A stretch of 35,290 nt of DNA, from contig NZ_CANLZU010000027.1 in assembly GCF_947495715.1 (NCBI RefSeq), positions 1-35,290 of the forward strand, read 5' to 3'. This stretch comes from an uncultured Oceanisphaera sp. GTDB lineage: Bacteria; Pseudomonadota; Gammaproteobacteria; Enterobacterales; Aeromonadaceae. A program made the position numbers and the translations under genes. The notes below the pieces were generated by a model. The model saw only the letters and a list, made by a program, of their open reading frames with translations. It was not told the origin of the DNA and made no database searches. Below are positions 1 to 9,353 of the stretch, piece after piece. How positions within the stretch are numbered: the stretch's first letter is position 1; each line of letters starts with the position of its first letter.

Positions 1-147
1 CTTCAACCTTGGGCGCTTCGGCTTCAACCTTGGGCGCTTCGGCTTCAACCTTGGGCGCTTCGGCTTCAACCTTGGGCGCTTCGGCTTCAACCTTGGGCTC
101 GACGGCTTCAACCTTGGGCTCGACGGCTTCAACCTTGGGCTCAACGG
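1..147 (-). repeat. 21-bp tandem repeat inside rne (7 units)
   Basis: Seven in-frame 21-bp units begin at 1, 22, 43, 64, 85, 106 and 127. In protein direction three VEPKVEA units come first, followed by EAPKVEA units running to the window edge. The DNA is nearly identical between units, so recent slippage or unequal exchange is likely. The unit is acidic/basic alternating and proline-containing, expected to be disordered. Confidence 0.95.
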
Positions 148-2674
148 CTGCTGTCTTGGGTGCTTCCTGTTGTGGCGCGACTGCCGCAGGGCGGGTTTCC
201 ACCTCGGCCTGGGCGACTTGTTTTGCCGGTGCCGCTTCCGTGTCGGCGGTTTCCGATGCAACCCACTTTTCTTCACCCTGAGCGGCAATCAGGGCGGCTA
301 TGCTGTCCTCACGACGGCGACGACGGCTGTCTTCGTTGATGCGTTTGCGCTTGGGCATGGCACCACCACGCTGGTGGTGAGTCGCGGGCTTGTCAGCGGC
401 GCTCTGTGCTGCAACGGGCTCCTGTTTTGCCTTGGGCTGACGTTGCGCCGGACGCTCGGCCTGCTCTGTGGCGGCATCTGTCTGGCGGGCTTCGCTGCCA
501 ATGCGTACCTGCTTACGCATCTTGCGACGCTGACGGCGCTCGGCAACGGCCTGTTCTTTCTGCTCGATTTCCTGAGCAGGCTGTTGCTGTTGTTGAGGCT
601 GTTGCTGCTGTGGAGCCGGGGTCTGCACCTGCTCTGCGGCGGCAGTCTCTTTTTGTTGCTGCTGCTGAGGCTGCTCGCGACGCGGCTTGCGACGTTCACG
701 ACGCGGCCGGTCGGTCTTGGCCTCGCTCTGCGGTTGTGACTGAGCCTCGGCTGCGGCCGGAGCGGCTTTGTTGCTGCGCTCTTCATCACGCGGTCTGCGG
801 TTGTTGCGGGTGTTACGGCGATCGCCACGGTCACGGCGCTCGCTGTTTCGCTCCTGATTGCGTTCGCTGTTGCGATCCTGGTTGCGATCCTGATTGCGTG
901 ACTGACGGGCCGGTTTTTCGACCGGGGTCGGCGCTGGGGCTGGCTGAGGCTCGGTAGTTCCCTTGAACCAACTGCTCAGGGCACAGAACATGCGGCTCAA
1001 CAGGCCAGGCGCGGCAGCAACGGGAGCGGCCGCTTCGGCTTTGGCTGCAACCGGCGCCGGAGTGGGAGCCGGGGCAGGTGCGGGAGCAGTAAAGCCCTGC
1101 AGTGCCGGTTGCTCGCTCTTGGCGGCAGCCGTGCCCTGGCGGGGGCTGTAGGCCGGCTTTTCGACGGTGGTTTTCAGCGCAAAGCTGGAGACATTTTCTT
1201 CTTCCCCGCTGCGAACCCGGGCCACGTCGAAGTGTGGCGTTTCCAGCTGTTCGTTGGGAATGATGTAAATCTCTACCTTGTAGCGATTTTCCAGCCCGGC
1301 AATGGACTTGCGCTTTTCGTTGAGCAGATAGGCGGCCACATCGACGGGCACCTGGGCATGAATTTGCCCGGTGTTGTCTTTGAGCGCTTCTTCTTCAATC
1401 AGGCGCAGTATGGCCAGTGCCAGCGATTCGTTGTCGCGAATGGTGCCCTGACCCAGACAGCGCGGGCACACATGGGTGCTGGACTCGCCGAGGGAAGGAC
1501 GCAGACGCTGTCGGGACATTTCCAGCAGACCAAAGCGGGAAATACGGCCCAGCTGAATGCGGGCTCTGTCCTGGCGTACCGCGTCGCGCAGGCGGTTTTC
1601 CACCTCGCGCTGATGGCGTACCGGGGTCATGTCGATGAAGTCGATCACCACCAGGCCACCCAGGTCACGCAGGCGCAGCTGACGGGCGATTTCTTCTGCC
1701 GCTTCCAGGTTGGTCTGCAGCGCAGTTTCCTCGATGTCGCCGCCCTTGGTGGCGCGTGAGGAGTTGATGTCGATACTGGTCAGTGCTTCGGTCGGGTCGA
1801 TAACGATGCTGCCGCCGGAAGGCAGACGCACTTCCCGTTGAAAGGCCGACTCGATCTGGCTTTCAATCTGGTAGTGGCTGAACATGGGCACGTCGCCCTC
1901 GTACAGCTTGACCCGGTTAACGAAGTCGGGGCGAACCAGTTCGATGTGCTGCTTGGCGCGCTCGAAAATCACCGGGTTGTCGATCAGGATCTCGCCGATA
2001 TCGCGACGCAGATAATCGCGAATGGCGCGCACGATGACGTTGCTTTCCTGATGGATCAGGAACGGGGCGCTACCGCCTTCGGCGGCTTCCTGAATGGCGG
2101 ACCAGTGAGTCTGCAGCACGTGCAGATCCCATTCCAGCTCTTCGCCGGTTTTGCCGACACCGGCGGTGCGCACAATCAGACCCATGCCGTCGGGCAGCTT
2201 GAGGTGAGCCAGGGCTTCCTTGAGCTCGGTACGCTCGTCCCCTTCGATGCGGCGGGATATACCACCGGCACGGGGATTGTTGGGCATCAGTACCAGATAA
2301 GAGCCGGCCAGACTGATAAAGGTGGTGAGGGCGGCGCCTTTGTTGCCACGCTCTTCTTTATCAATCTGAACGATAACTTCCTGACCTTCCTTGACCACTT
2401 CCTTGATATTGGGGCGGCCCTGATAGCTGTAACCGGCGGGGAAGTAGTTGCGGGCGATTTCCTTGAGTGGCAGAAAACCGTGGCGGTCGGCACCGTAGTC
2501 GACGAAGGCGGCTTCCAGGCTGGGTTCTACCCGGGTGATCCTGCCTTTATAGATGTTGGCTTTTTTTTGCTCGTGGCCGGGACTTTCAATATCCAGGTCG
2601 TATAGTTTTTGCCCATCTACCAGGGCTACACGCAACTCTTCTTCCTGGGTTGCGTTGATTAGCATTCTTTTCAT
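1..2674 (-). CDS. rne: Ribonuclease E (3' end cut by window edge)
   Basis: Essential endoribonuclease of mRNA decay and rRNA/tRNA processing and scaffold of the degradosome at the inner membrane. The 891 visible codons start [21 protein letters not shown], the classic RNase E N terminus. In order: S1 RNA-binding domain (about 35-125), RNase H-like and 5' sensor regions, the DNase I-like catalytic domain (about 280-400) including the VVIDFIDM segment, and the zinc-link HVCPRC with C403 and C406. Residues about 555-571 ([16 protein letters not shown]) form the amphipathic membrane-targeting helix. The natively unstructured tail follows: an Arg/Asn-rich RNA-binding stretch, Gln-rich runs, then a tandem 7-residue repeat that reaches the window edge. 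The stop codon lies outside. It is divergent from rluC, as in E. coli, with a long structured leader that suggests autoregulation. Confidence 0.97.
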   Translation of the reverse strand, partial: MKRMLINATQEEELRVALVDGQKLYDLDIESPGHEQKKANIYKGRITRVEPSLEAAFVDYGADRHGFLPLKEIARNYFPAGYSYQGRPNIKEVVKEGQEVIVQIDKEERGNKGAALTTFISLAGSYLVLMPNNPRAGGISRRIEGDERTELKEALAHLKLPDGMGLIVRTAGVGKTGEELEWDLHVLQTHWSAIQEAAEGGSAPFLIHQESNVIVRAIRDYLRRDIGEILIDNPVIFERAKQHIELVRPDFVNRVKLYEGDVPMFSHYQIESQIESAFQREVRLPSGGSIVIDPTEALTSIDINSSRATKGGDIEETALQTNLEAAEEIARQLRLRDLGGLVVIDFIDMTPVRHQREVENRLRDAVRQDRARIQLGRISRFGLLEMSRQRLRPSLGESSTHVCPRCLGQGTIRDNESLALAILRLIEEEALKDNTGQIHAQVPVDVAAYLLNEKRKSIAGLENRYKVEIYIIPNEQLETPHFDVARVRSGEEENVSSFALKTTVEKPAYSPRQGTAAAKSEQPALQGFTAPAPAPAPTPAPVAAKAEAAAPVAAAPGLLSRMFCALSSWFKGTTEPQPAPAPTPVEKPARQSRNQDRNQDRNSERNQERNSERRDRGDRRNTRNNRRPRDEERSNKAAPAAAEAQSQPQSEAKTDRPRRERRKPRREQPQQQQQKETAAAEQVQTPAPQQQQPQQQQQPAQEIEQKEQAVAERRQRRKMRKQVRIGSEARQTDAATEQAERPAQRQPKAKQEPVAAQSAADKPATHHQRGGAMPKRKRINEDSRRRRREDSIAALIAAQGEEKWVASETADTEAAPAKQVAQAEVETRPAAVAPQQEAPKTAAVEPKVEAVEPKVEAVEPKVEAEAPKVEAEAPKVEAEAPKVEAEAPKVE

Positions 2675-2922
2675 TGAGTACTCTTTTTTATTAAGTTTTT
2701 ACTGTTTCTACAGTGTTGGTATTCCCCTGGCTTGACCGTGTTATTCCGACGGACACCGGCCTCGAGTCTGTGAGCGTAATGGTTACAGCCTCCCGGCTGG
2801 GTACGCATGAGGCGCATATTCAGGTGTCTTTCACGTTAAGGGGGGAGCCCAAAGGTCGCGAATAAAACGGAAAATCAGAGGTATTCAGGGTGCGCCCTCC
2901 GATCCCGGAAAGCACGAAAAAC
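2675..2922 (-). promoter_or_regulatory. rne 5' untranslated leader, structured
   Basis: If transcription starts from the promoter at 2929-2958, the rne mRNA has a leader of about 248 nt. It contains nested inverted repeats between 2752 and 2828: GACACC with GGTGTC outermost, GCGTA with TACGC, AGCC-ggga-GGCT and GTAA-tgg-TTAC inside. In E. coli the rne leader (Rfam rne5) folds into hairpins bound by RNase E, which lowers its own mRNA. Position and structure fit the same role; sequence homology to rne5 was not tested. Confidence 0.6.
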
Positions 2923-2928
2923 GGAGTC

Positions 2929-2958
2929 ATTATCACACTTTAACTGCAGCCTTAGCAA
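2929..2958 (-). promoter_or_regulatory. Candidate sigma-70 promoter of rne
   Basis: On the minus strand TTGCTA (2953-2958) is followed after 18 bases by GATAAT (2929-2934), preceded by TGTG. Start expected near 2922. Confidence 0.5.
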
Positions 2959-2992
2959 GACGCCTTTTTTGCAGCCAAAGCACACTGGCTGG

Positions 2993-3001
2993 TGTTAGAA
3001 T
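2993..3001 (+). promoter_or_regulatory. Extended -10 promoter of rluC
   Basis: TG-T-TAGAAT (TG 2993-2994, hexamer 2996-3001) is an extended -10 element. The hexamer ends 7 bases before the rluC ATG, so transcription would begin at or next to the start codon. No Shine-Dalgarno sequence is visible before the ATG. Confidence 0.5.
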
Positions 3002-3008
3002 AACGGCC

Positions 3009-3959
3009 ATGAAACAAGAACAACACAGCGTGCGGCTGCTCACCATCGAGGCTGAGCATGAAGGGCAGCGCATTGACAATTATTTACGGACTCAGCTTAA
3101 AGGCGTTCCCAAAAGCCTGATTTATCGAATTTTGCGCAAAGGCGAGGTAAGAGTTAACAAAAAGCGCATCAAACCGGAATACAAGCTGCTGGCCGGCGAC
3201 GTGATCAGGGTGCCGCCGGTACGGGTGGCGGAACGCGAGAATACGCTGCCATCGGCCAAACTGAACCAGGTGCAATCGCTCGATGCGGCCATCATCTATG
3301 AAGATGATGCGCTGATCGTGCTGAACAAGCCCTCGGGTATTGCGGTACATGGCGGCAGCGGCCTGAGCTTTGGCGTGATTGAAGGCCTGCGGGCGTTACG
3401 GCCCGAGGCGCGGTTTCTGGAGTTGGTGCACCGGCTGGACCGGGATACCTCCGGCATTTTGCTGGTGGCCAAGAAACGCAGCATGTTACGCAGCCTGCAC
3501 GAGCAACTGCGTGAAAAAACCATGGACAAGCATTACCTGGCCTTGGTGCGCGGCCAGTGGCAGCCTCATCAAAAGGTGGTGAAAGCCCCGCTGAAGAAGA
3601 ACGAGCTGGCCTCGGGTGAGCGCGTGGTGCGGGTTGATAAAGAAGGCAAGCCGTCGGAAACCCGTTTTCGCATCATCCAGAAGTTTACCGGGGCGACCCT
3701 GGTGGAATGTAGTCCGGTTACCGGCCGAACTCACCAGATCCGGGTTCATACCCTGCATGCCGGCCATCCGATTGCCGGTGACAACAAATACGGTGATCAG
3801 TTGTTTGATCAGAAGATGAGCGGAATGGGACTGAAACGGCTGTTTTTGCATGCCTGTCGTATTCGTTTCTTCCACCCTGGGCGTGAAGAGAGCATGGTGC
3901 TGGAAGCCCCCCTGGAGCCGGCGCTGAAAAAACTTCTGACCCGGATGGCGCAATCGTGA
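3009..3959 (+). CDS. rluC: 23S rRNA pseudouridine synthase C
   Basis: RluC isomerises uridines 955, 2504 and 2580 of 23S rRNA (E. coli numbering) to pseudouridine. The 316-residue protein has an N-terminal S4 RNA-binding domain (about 18-75, with [17 protein letters not shown]) and the RluA-family catalytic domain, whose HRLDRDTSG motif places the catalytic aspartate at D144. Later family motifs GRTHQIRVH and [10 protein letters not shown] are present. The length matches the family. The first ATG is used; no ribosome binding site precedes it and the likely promoter abuts it. It overlaps the next gene by 4 bases, suggesting translational coupling. Confidence 0.96.
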   Translation: MKQEQHSVRLLTIEAEHEGQRIDNYLRTQLKGVPKSLIYRILRKGEVRVNKKRIKPEYKLLAGDVIRVPPVRVAERENTLPSAKLNQVQSLDAAIIYEDDALIVLNKPSGIAVHGGSGLSFGVIEGLRALRPEARFLELVHRLDRDTSGILLVAKKRSMLRSLHEQLREKTMDKHYLALVRGQWQPHQKVVKAPLKKNELASGERVVRVDKEGKPSETRFRIIQKFTGATLVECSPVTGRTHQIRVHTLHAGHPIAGDNKYGDQLFDQKMSGMGLKRLFLHACRIRFFHPGREESMVLEAPLEPALKKLLTRMAQS

Positions 3960-4597
3960 AGTATCAGCTGGTGATTTTCGACTGGGACGGCACCCTGATG
4001 GACTCGGTGGCACGCATCGTGTCCAGCATGCAGGCGGCGGCGCAGGATTGTGTCCTGGCCGTGCCCACGGCGGCGGCGGTGCGTGACATTATCGGCTTGA
4101 GTCTGCACAAGGCCTTTCCGTTGTTGTTCGGCGCCTTGGCGGCGGTGGAAGAGGCCGCCCTGCTGGCGGCGTATCGCCGTCATTATCTGGAACTGAACGA
4201 GACGCCGTCCCCCCTGTTTACCGGCGCGGCGGACATCATCAAGGGCTTGCATGGTAATGGTTATCGGCTGGCCGTTGCCACCGGCAAGCAGCGAGTGGGG
4301 CTGGATCGGGTGCTGGCAGAAACCGATCTCGGCGCCTATTTTCACGCCCTGCGCGGCGCGGATCAGGCTCAGTCCAAACCCCATCCCTTGATGCTGGAGC
4401 AAATTCTGGACGAGCTGAAGCTCAACCCGGCCGATGCGGTGATGGTGGGGGATTCGAGCTACGATCTGGCGATGGCCGAAGCCATTGGCATGGACAGAAT
4501 CGGCGTGACCTACGGTGTGCATGACAGTAAAAAATTATGCCAACATACACCGTTGGCGCTAATCGATGATATCCGCCATTTGCCCCGTTGGCTTTAA
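3956..4597 (+). CDS. HAD-superfamily phosphatase (phosphoglycolate phosphatase-like)
   Basis: A 213-residue soluble hydrolase of HAD subfamily IA. It has motif I DWDGTL (nucleophile D9, acid/base D11), motif II ATGK (T109), a conserved lysine K141, and motif [13 protein letters not shown] (D166, D170), with a helical cap between motifs I and II. It starts at GTG and overlaps rluC in a GTGA junction, so the two are probably co-translated. Paralogues of this family hydrolyse phosphoglycolate, pyrophosphate or nucleotides; the exact substrate cannot be told from sequence. Its stop is 7 bases before a heptamer repeat element. Confidence 0.88.
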   Translation: MKYQLVIFDWDGTLMDSVARIVSSMQAAAQDCVLAVPTAAAVRDIIGLSLHKAFPLLFGALAAVEEAALLAAYRRHYLELNETPSPLFTGAADIIKGLHGNGYRLAVATGKQRVGLDRVLAETDLGAYFHALRGADQAQSKPHPLMLEQILDELKLNPADAVMVGDSSYDLAMAEAIGMDRIGVTYGVHDSKKLCQHTPLALIDDIRHLPRWL

Positions 4598-4604
4598 ATA
4601 TTCA

Positions 4605-4711
4605 GTAAGGAGTGAGGCGTAAAGCGTGAGGAGTAAAACCGGCCTGCAAATATGATGTTTTGCACCTCACACCTCACACCTCACACCTCACACCTCACAC
4701 CTCACACCTCA
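4605..4711. repeat. Heptamer inverted-array element 1
   Basis: Left arm 4605-4639: five phased heptamers GTAAGGA, GTGAGGC, GTAAAGC, GTGAGGA, GTAAAAC. Right arm 4663-4711: seven perfect copies of CACCTCA, whose complement reads GTGAGGT in the matching phase. A 23-base spacer lies between. It fills the whole gap between the convergent HAD gene and yceF; the array ends 6 bases from the yceF stop. Confidence 0.9.
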
Positions 4712-4716
4712 CATCC

Positions 4717-5295
4717 TCACGGTACTTCCACCCCAAAACGACCCAGCAGTTCCACCAGGGCGATCAACGGCAAGCCGACCAGGCTGTTGGGATCCCGACC
4801 TTCCATCCGTTCGAACAAACTGATGCCGAGGCCTTCACACTTGAAGGCGCCGGCGCAGTCCAGCGCCGGCTCCCGGTCCAGGTAACGCTCGATCTGCGCC
4901 TCGCTCAACGAACGGAGTACCACCGAAAACGGCTCTACCATCGAATGCAGGCGATCATTTGCTGCATCCAGCACTGCCAGACCGGTATAGAAGGTGATGT
5001 GTTGCCCGCTGGCAGCCAGTAGTTGTGCTCTGGCGCGATCCCGGGTACCGGGCTTGCCCAGGATCTGGCCCTGATTGACACACACCTGGTCCGAGCCGAT
5101 GATGAGCCCCTGAGGAAACCGGGTCGCGACGGCGCGGGCCTTTTGCTCGGCCAGCCGTTGCACCAGCGCCGTTGCCGGTTCGTCGGGCAAGGATGTTTCG
5201 TCGATGTTCGGGCTGCAGCTTTCAAAGTCCAGCCTAAGCTTGCTCAGCAGTTGCTGGCGGTAAGGGGAAGAAGAGGCGAGGATAATTCTGGCCAT
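4717..5295 (-). CDS. yceF: 7-methyl-GTP pyrophosphatase, Maf family
   Basis: A 192-residue Maf/YceF nucleotide pyrophosphatase; the E. coli orthologue hydrolyses 7-methyl-GTP and related modified nucleotides. It begins [17 protein letters not shown] (Maf N-terminal loop) and carries IIGSDQVCV with the presumed catalytic D69, the GKPGT segment, and the C-terminal block [21 protein letters not shown], which matches YceF better than the shorter Maf (YhdE) branch. ATG at 5293-5295 is chosen because an upstream in-frame ATG would add 24 unconserved residues. It lies between rluC and yceD as in E. coli, but transcribed the other way, divergent from yceD. Confidence 0.93.
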   Translation of the reverse strand: MARIILASSSPYRQQLLSKLRLDFESCSPNIDETSLPDEPATALVQRLAEQKARAVATRFPQGLIIGSDQVCVNQGQILGKPGTRDRARAQLLAASGQHITFYTGLAVLDAANDRLHSMVEPFSVVLRSLSEAQIERYLDREPALDCAGAFKCEGLGISLFERMEGRDPNSLVGLPLIALVELLGRFGVEVP

Positions 5296-5338
5296 GGGCA
5301 CCCGAGCCTGTTTTAGGCAGTAAAATAAGAGGGTTGGC

Positions 5339-5367
5339 ATTGTAGTCGCCGCAGGCGGTAACGTCAC
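5339..5367 (-). promoter_or_regulatory. Candidate promoter of yceF
   Basis: On the minus strand GTGACG (5362-5367), 17-base spacer, TACAAT (5339-5344); start expected near 5332, about 37 bases before the ATG. Confidence 0.5.
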
Positions 5368-5417
5368 GGGCAGGACTCGAATGCTTGCCGTTTATTCGCG
5401 CTCAGTTTGCTTTTCTC

Positions 5418-5445
5418 TTTGACTCCGAAGGCCCGTCGCTATAAT
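5418..5445 (+). promoter_or_regulatory. Promoter of yceD-rpmF-fab cluster
   Basis: A perfect TATAAT (5440-5445) has TTGACT about 15-16 bases upstream. The next bases ATGCGCGCC form a GC-rich discriminator, typical of stringently controlled translation-machinery promoters. Expected start about 5452, only some 5 bases before the yceD ATG. Confidence 0.65.
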
Positions 5446-5456
5446 ATGCGCGCCTT

Positions 5457-5978
5457 ATGGAAAAGGTAAAGTTGCCCATTAAGGTTGATCCCGCTCGCTG
5501 CGCGCAAAGTCGTCTTGTATATCAAGGTGTGTTTGCCGCTGCTCTGATGCCCAGACTGCAGGATTCAACCCAAGGTATCCATGGTGATATCGACGTGTCT
5601 CTGAACTTTGGTACAGATGCCCAGGGGCTGCGCGTGATGTCGGGCCATGCCCGATCTCAGGTGTCGCTCCAGTGCCAAAGATGCAATGAGCTGTTTGATA
5701 CCACTATAGAATCCGAATTTACATACACGCCGCTACGTGCAAACGCAGAGGCGCCTGAACTGCCGGAAGATTACGACACTATTGAAGTGGATGAAATTGG
5801 TGAAATCAACCTGGCCGAGATCATCGAGGATGAATTAATCCTCGCTTTACCGCAGATACCGACTCATGAAAATGAGCAGTGTTCCGAGGGTAAATTTGAT
5901 CAAAGCTTTGGTGAGATCCCTACCGCTGAAGAGCGTCCGAATCCTTTCGCGGTTCTGGAAGGACTAAAACGTAAGTAA
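5457..5978 (+). CDS. yceD: YceD, DUF177 rRNA-accumulation protein
   Basis: A 173-residue DUF177 protein encoded just before rpmF, as in most bacteria and in plant chloroplast homologues, where the family supports 23S rRNA accumulation. The N terminus MEKVKLPIKVDPARCAQ and the C terminus PNPFAVLEGLKRK are the family signatures. Central LQCQRCNE keeps the two cysteines, and an acidic stretch EVDEIGEINLAEIIEDEL follows. The start is fixed by alignment to the E. coli N terminus. The promoter leaves almost no leader and there is no Shine-Dalgarno sequence, so translation may begin on a near-leaderless mRNA. Confidence 0.94.
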   Translation: MEKVKLPIKVDPARCAQSRLVYQGVFAAALMPRLQDSTQGIHGDIDVSLNFGTDAQGLRVMSGHARSQVSLQCQRCNELFDTTIESEFTYTPLRANAEAPELPEDYDTIEVDEIGEINLAEIIEDELILALPQIPTHENEQCSEGKFDQSFGEIPTAEERPNPFAVLEGLKRK

Positions 5979-5999
5979 CTGATTTAGGAGTGAGGTCAA

Positions 6000-6170
6000 A
6001 TGGCCGTACAAAAGAGTAAAGTATCTCGTTCTCGTCGTGGTCAGCGTCGCTCTCATGACGCACTGACCACCGCAGCTCTGTCTGTGGATAAAACCACCGG
6101 TGAACTGCATCGTCGTCACCATGTGACTGCCGACGGTTTCTACCGTGGCAAAAAGGTAATCGCCAAGTAA
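6000..6170 (+). CDS. rpmF: 50S ribosomal protein bL32
   Basis: A 56-residue basic protein starting [20 protein letters not shown] and ending YRGKKVIAK, matching E. coli bL32 almost residue for residue. It lacks the four zinc-binding cysteines found in C+ forms, so it is a C-minus paralogue. AGGAG (5986-5990) precedes the ATG. It sits between yceD and plsX, coupling ribosome and lipid synthesis in one transcript. Confidence 0.98.
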   Translation: MAVQKSKVSRSRRGQRRSHDALTTAALSVDKTTGELHRRHHVTADGFYRGKKVIAK

Positions 6171-6180
6171 GGGTTGCCTT

Positions 6181-7200
6181 TTGCCGCAGCTGACCGTTGC
6201 GTTAGATATGATGGGGGGCGATCATGGCCCTTCGGTTACAGTGCCTGCCGCCGCGCAGGCACTGTCGCTTCTGCCTGATCTCAATCTGGTTCTGTTTGGC
6301 CTCGAGGCCGAGCTTTCTCCCTGGTTACGCCGCTTTCAATTGGACTCCCATCGTCGGGTGTGCGTGCAGTATTGCAGCCAGCAGGTAGAAAACGAACATA
6401 AAGCCGCTTATGCCCTGCGTCATCTGACCGACTCCTCCATGCGCAACGCGCTTGATGCCTTGGCATCAAGGCGGGCGCAGGCCTGCGTCAGCGCCGGTAA
6501 TACCGGTGCCTTGATGGCGATGGCGATGAAAACACTCAGTACCCTGCCCGGAGTGGACAGACCCGCCCTGATCACCCGGATGCCACAGGCCGGTGGTGGT
6601 TATGCGTTGCTGCTGGATGTGGGGGCCAACCTTAGCTGCGGCGCCGGGCAACTGGTTCAGTTTGCCCTGATGGGCGAGCAGGCGGCACGACATATCCTCG
6701 GCATCAGCCAGCCCCGCATCGGCCTGCTGAATGTGGGCGTGGAAGCCAACAAGGGTAATGAGTCGGTTCGCGAGGCGGCGCAGTGTTTGCAACAGTTGCA
6801 GCAGACAGAAGGGTTGCACTATAGCGGGTACGTGGAAGGGGATGAGCTGTTTTCCGGTCGCGTCGATGTTATTGTATGCGACGGTTTTGTCGGCAATGTG
6901 GCTTTGAAAACCAGCGAAGGGGTAGCACGGCTGTTGCTTGGTCAGCGACAACAGCGCGGTTTTTTAAGCAAAATATTGACTGTTTGGTTAAAAAAGCGGC
7001 TTTCCCATCTGAACCCCGACCAGTATAACGGCGCAAGTCTGATAGGATTGCGCGCCAGTGTGGTCAAGAGCCACGGGAGTGCCGGCTCACCTGCCTTCTT
7101 AAATGCGATCTTGCAGGCCGTTTCCGAAATTGAACATGACCTGCCTGCGAGCATCGCGCATCGTTTTGATACTGCCCCACGGGACAGTCACGCAAGATAA
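6181..7200 (+). CDS. plsX: Phosphate acyltransferase PlsX
   Basis: PlsX makes acyl-phosphate from acyl-ACP for PlsY, the first step of phosphatidate synthesis, at the inner face of the membrane. The 339-residue protein has the N-terminal [20 protein letters not shown] motif, [32 protein letters not shown] and the C-terminal [25 protein letters not shown] block. The start is TTG, 10 bases after rpmF, with AAGGG (6169-6173) seven bases upstream; this start fits the E. coli N terminus. Confidence 0.96.
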   Translation: MPQLTVALDMMGGDHGPSVTVPAAAQALSLLPDLNLVLFGLEAELSPWLRRFQLDSHRRVCVQYCSQQVENEHKAAYALRHLTDSSMRNALDALASRRAQACVSAGNTGALMAMAMKTLSTLPGVDRPALITRMPQAGGGYALLLDVGANLSCGAGQLVQFALMGEQAARHILGISQPRIGLLNVGVEANKGNESVREAAQCLQQLQQTEGLHYSGYVEGDELFSGRVDVIVCDGFVGNVALKTSEGVARLLLGQRQQRGFLSKILTVWLKKRLSHLNPDQYNGASLIGLRASVVKSHGSAGSPAFLNAILQAVSEIEHDLPASIAHRFDTAPRDSHAR

Positions 7201-7205
7201 CGCCT

Positions 7206-8165
7206 ATGAACAGTAGAATATTGGGAACTGGCAGCTACCTGCCTGAAGCGGTACGCACCAATGCCGACCTGGAACAAATGGTAGAAACCAGCAATGACTG
7301 GATCGTCGAACGTACCGGAATCCGGGAACGTCGCATCGCCGGGGCAGAAGAAACTGTCGCCACCATGTCTTATGGCGCCGCCCTGCGTGCTCTGGACGCC
7401 GCCGGCATAGACGCGCAGCAGCTGGACATGATAGTGCTGGCCACCACCAGTGGCGATAACGCCTTTCCGGCCGCCGCCTGCGAAGTGCAGGCCATGCTGG
7501 ACGTGCCGGGCATTCCGGCATTCGATCTGGCCGCCGCCTGCGCCGGTTTCAGCTATGCCCTGAGTGTGGCCGATCAGTTCATCCGCAACGGTCAGGCCCG
7601 TCACATCCTGGTGATTGGGGCCGATGCCCTGTCACGCATGTGCGAGCCGGGCGATCGTTCCACCATCATCCTTTTCGGTGATGGTGCCGGTGCCGTGGTG
7701 CTGGGTGCCAGCGAAGAGCCGGGCATTCTGTCCACGCATCTGCATGCGGATGGTCGTTATGGCGAGCTGCTCAAGCTGCCCCAGCGTCAGCGCGGCGTCA
7801 GCGGCAGCGAGATGGACGCCTACATGAGCATGAAGGGTAACGAAGTGTTCAAGGTGGCGGTCTCGCGGCTGAGTGAAATCGTCACCCAGACCCTGGCCGC
7901 CAACGGCATCGACAAATCCGAGCTGGACTGGCTGGTGCCGCATCAGGCAAATTACCGCATTATCAATGCCACCGCCCGCAAGCTGAACATGCCGATTGAG
8001 CGGGTGATCCTCACGCTCGACAAGCACGGCAATACCTCGGCGGCCAGCGTGCCCATTGCGCTTGACGAGGGCGTGCGGGATGGCCGTATTCAGCGGGGCC
8101 ATCTGGTACTGCTGGAGGCCTTCGGTGGCGGTTTCGCCTGGGGCTCTGCCCTGGTGCGCTTCTAA
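7206..8165 (+). CDS. fabH: 3-oxoacyl-ACP synthase III
   Basis: KAS III condenses acetyl-CoA with malonyl-ACP and starts each fatty acid chain. The 319-residue thiolase-fold protein has the catalytic triad C112 (in [10 protein letters not shown]), H246 (in LVPHQAN) and N276 (in KHGNTSAAS), plus the C-terminal [13 protein letters not shown]. Position C112 is the same as in E. coli. It follows plsX by 5 bases in the same operon. Confidence 0.97.
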   Translation: MNSRILGTGSYLPEAVRTNADLEQMVETSNDWIVERTGIRERRIAGAEETVATMSYGAALRALDAAGIDAQQLDMIVLATTSGDNAFPAAACEVQAMLDVPGIPAFDLAAACAGFSYALSVADQFIRNGQARHILVIGADALSRMCEPGDRSTIILFGDGAGAVVLGASEEPGILSTHLHADGRYGELLKLPQRQRGVSGSEMDAYMSMKGNEVFKVAVSRLSEIVTQTLAANGIDKSELDWLVPHQANYRIINATARKLNMPIERVILTLDKHGNTSAASVPIALDEGVRDGRIQRGHLVLLEAFGGGFAWGSALVRF

Positions 8166-8213
8166 CGACCGGCTTGTTTTTTAAACGGATTCGTTTTCAA
8201 AGAAGGACAGACA

Positions 8214-9149
8214 ATGACATTTGCCATTACCTTTCCCGGACAGGGATCTCAGGCGGTAGGCATGCTTGCGGGCGTGCTGGCCGAGCATGATATCGTGAAG
8301 CAGACCTTTGCCGAGGCGTCCAGCGCCCTGGGTTACGACCTGGCCGAGCTGGTACTGAGCGGTCCGGCCGAAGAGCTGAACAAGACCTGGCGTACCCAGC
8401 CGGCCTTGCTGACTGCTTCGGTTGCCCTGTGGCGCCTGTGGCAACAGCAGGGCGGTGCCCAGCCGGCCGTGATGGCCGGTCACAGCCTGGGCGAGTACTC
8501 GGCGCTGGTCTGTGCCGGTGTACTGAGCCTGACCGACGGCGTCAAACTGGTCGAATTGCGTGGCCAGTTGATGCAGGAAGCCGTGCCCGAAGGCACCGGC
8601 GCCATGTCGGCCATTATCGGTCTGGACAACGACACCATTGTGGCCAACTGCGCCAAGGCGGAAGAGGGCGAAGTGGTGTCGGCGGTGAACTTCAATTCAC
8701 CTGGCCAGGTCGTGATCGCCGGTAACAAGGCGGCGGTAGAGCGGGCCAATGTACTGATGAAGGAAAGCGGTGCCAAACGCGCTCTTCCACTGCCGGTCAG
8801 CGTGCCTTCACACTGTGCGCTGATGCGAACTGCCGCCGAGCAACTGGAGCAGACCCTGGCCGAGATGACGTTCAACGAGCCGGCAGTACCGGTGATCAAC
8901 AACGTGGACGTCAAGATGGAAACCTCGGCGGCGGCCATCAAGGACGCTCTGGTACGTCAGCTGTACAGTCCGGTACGCTGGACCGAAACCGTGGAGGCCA
9001 TGGTGGGGCAGGGCGTAACCCTGGCGCTGGAAGTCGGCCCGGGCAAGGTATTGTCCGGCCTGGCCAAGCGTATCGACAAGCGGGTTGAAGGTCTGGCGGT
9101 TAACGACGACGCCGGCCTGCAGCAGGCTCTGGCGGCAGTACAGGCTTAA
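8214..9149 (+). CDS. fabD: Malonyl-CoA:ACP transacylase
   Basis: FabD loads malonate from CoA onto ACP. The 311-residue protein has the N-terminal FPGQGSQ, the nucleophile elbow GHSLGE with S91, a conserved arginine at 116 (ELRGQLM) and catalytic H200 in SVPSHCALM. GAAGGA precedes the ATG. The downstream gap to fabG (204 bases) is unusually long for this operon and is occupied by a palindromic element. Confidence 0.97.
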   Translation: MTFAITFPGQGSQAVGMLAGVLAEHDIVKQTFAEASSALGYDLAELVLSGPAEELNKTWRTQPALLTASVALWRLWQQQGGAQPAVMAGHSLGEYSALVCAGVLSLTDGVKLVELRGQLMQEAVPEGTGAMSAIIGLDNDTIVANCAKAEEGEVVSAVNFNSPGQVVIAGNKAAVERANVLMKESGAKRALPLPVSVPSHCALMRTAAEQLEQTLAEMTFNEPAVPVINNVDVKMETSAAAIKDALVRQLYSPVRWTETVEAMVGQGVTLALEVGPGKVLSGLAKRIDKRVEGLAVNDDAGLQQALAAVQA

Positions 9150-9178
9150 CTATATACAACGCAGAATTGATAAGGGAT

Positions 9179-9325
9179 GGCAGAGTGACAGCTAAGCCGA
9201 CCGTGACATGCCAGCGCCAACAACAGCTCCTGCAATGTTGGCATTTCCGCCATCCGTGGCGGTCAGACGGCATGTCCGAGCCCCCAGGGAGGGGTTTATG
9301 GCGTGTCGGCGTGCTTCGCTCTGCC
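9179..9325 (+). repeat. Palindromic element copy C, inside the fab operon
   Basis: A 147-base element between fabD and fabG, closed by GGCAGAG (9179-9185) and CTCTGCC (9319-9325). Nested pairs are GCCGAC (9196-9201) with GTCGGC (9305-9310), GACATGCC with GGCATGTC, GCCAAC with GTTGGC and CCGCCA-tccg-TGGCGG. Its last third aligns without gaps over 31 bases with copy B at 18230-18262. It would be transcribed with the operon. Confidence 0.8.
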
Positions 9326-9353
9326 AGCCCTTTGCACAATCGAAGGAGTCACT

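Noticed and set aside
298-2605. Plus-strand frames across rne
   Set aside because: All are antisense to the RNase E frame, which is continuous and shows the expected motifs.
4652-5022. Short frames starting with repeated HTS/HLTP peptides
   Set aside because: They are translations of the heptamer array and of sequence antisense to yceF.
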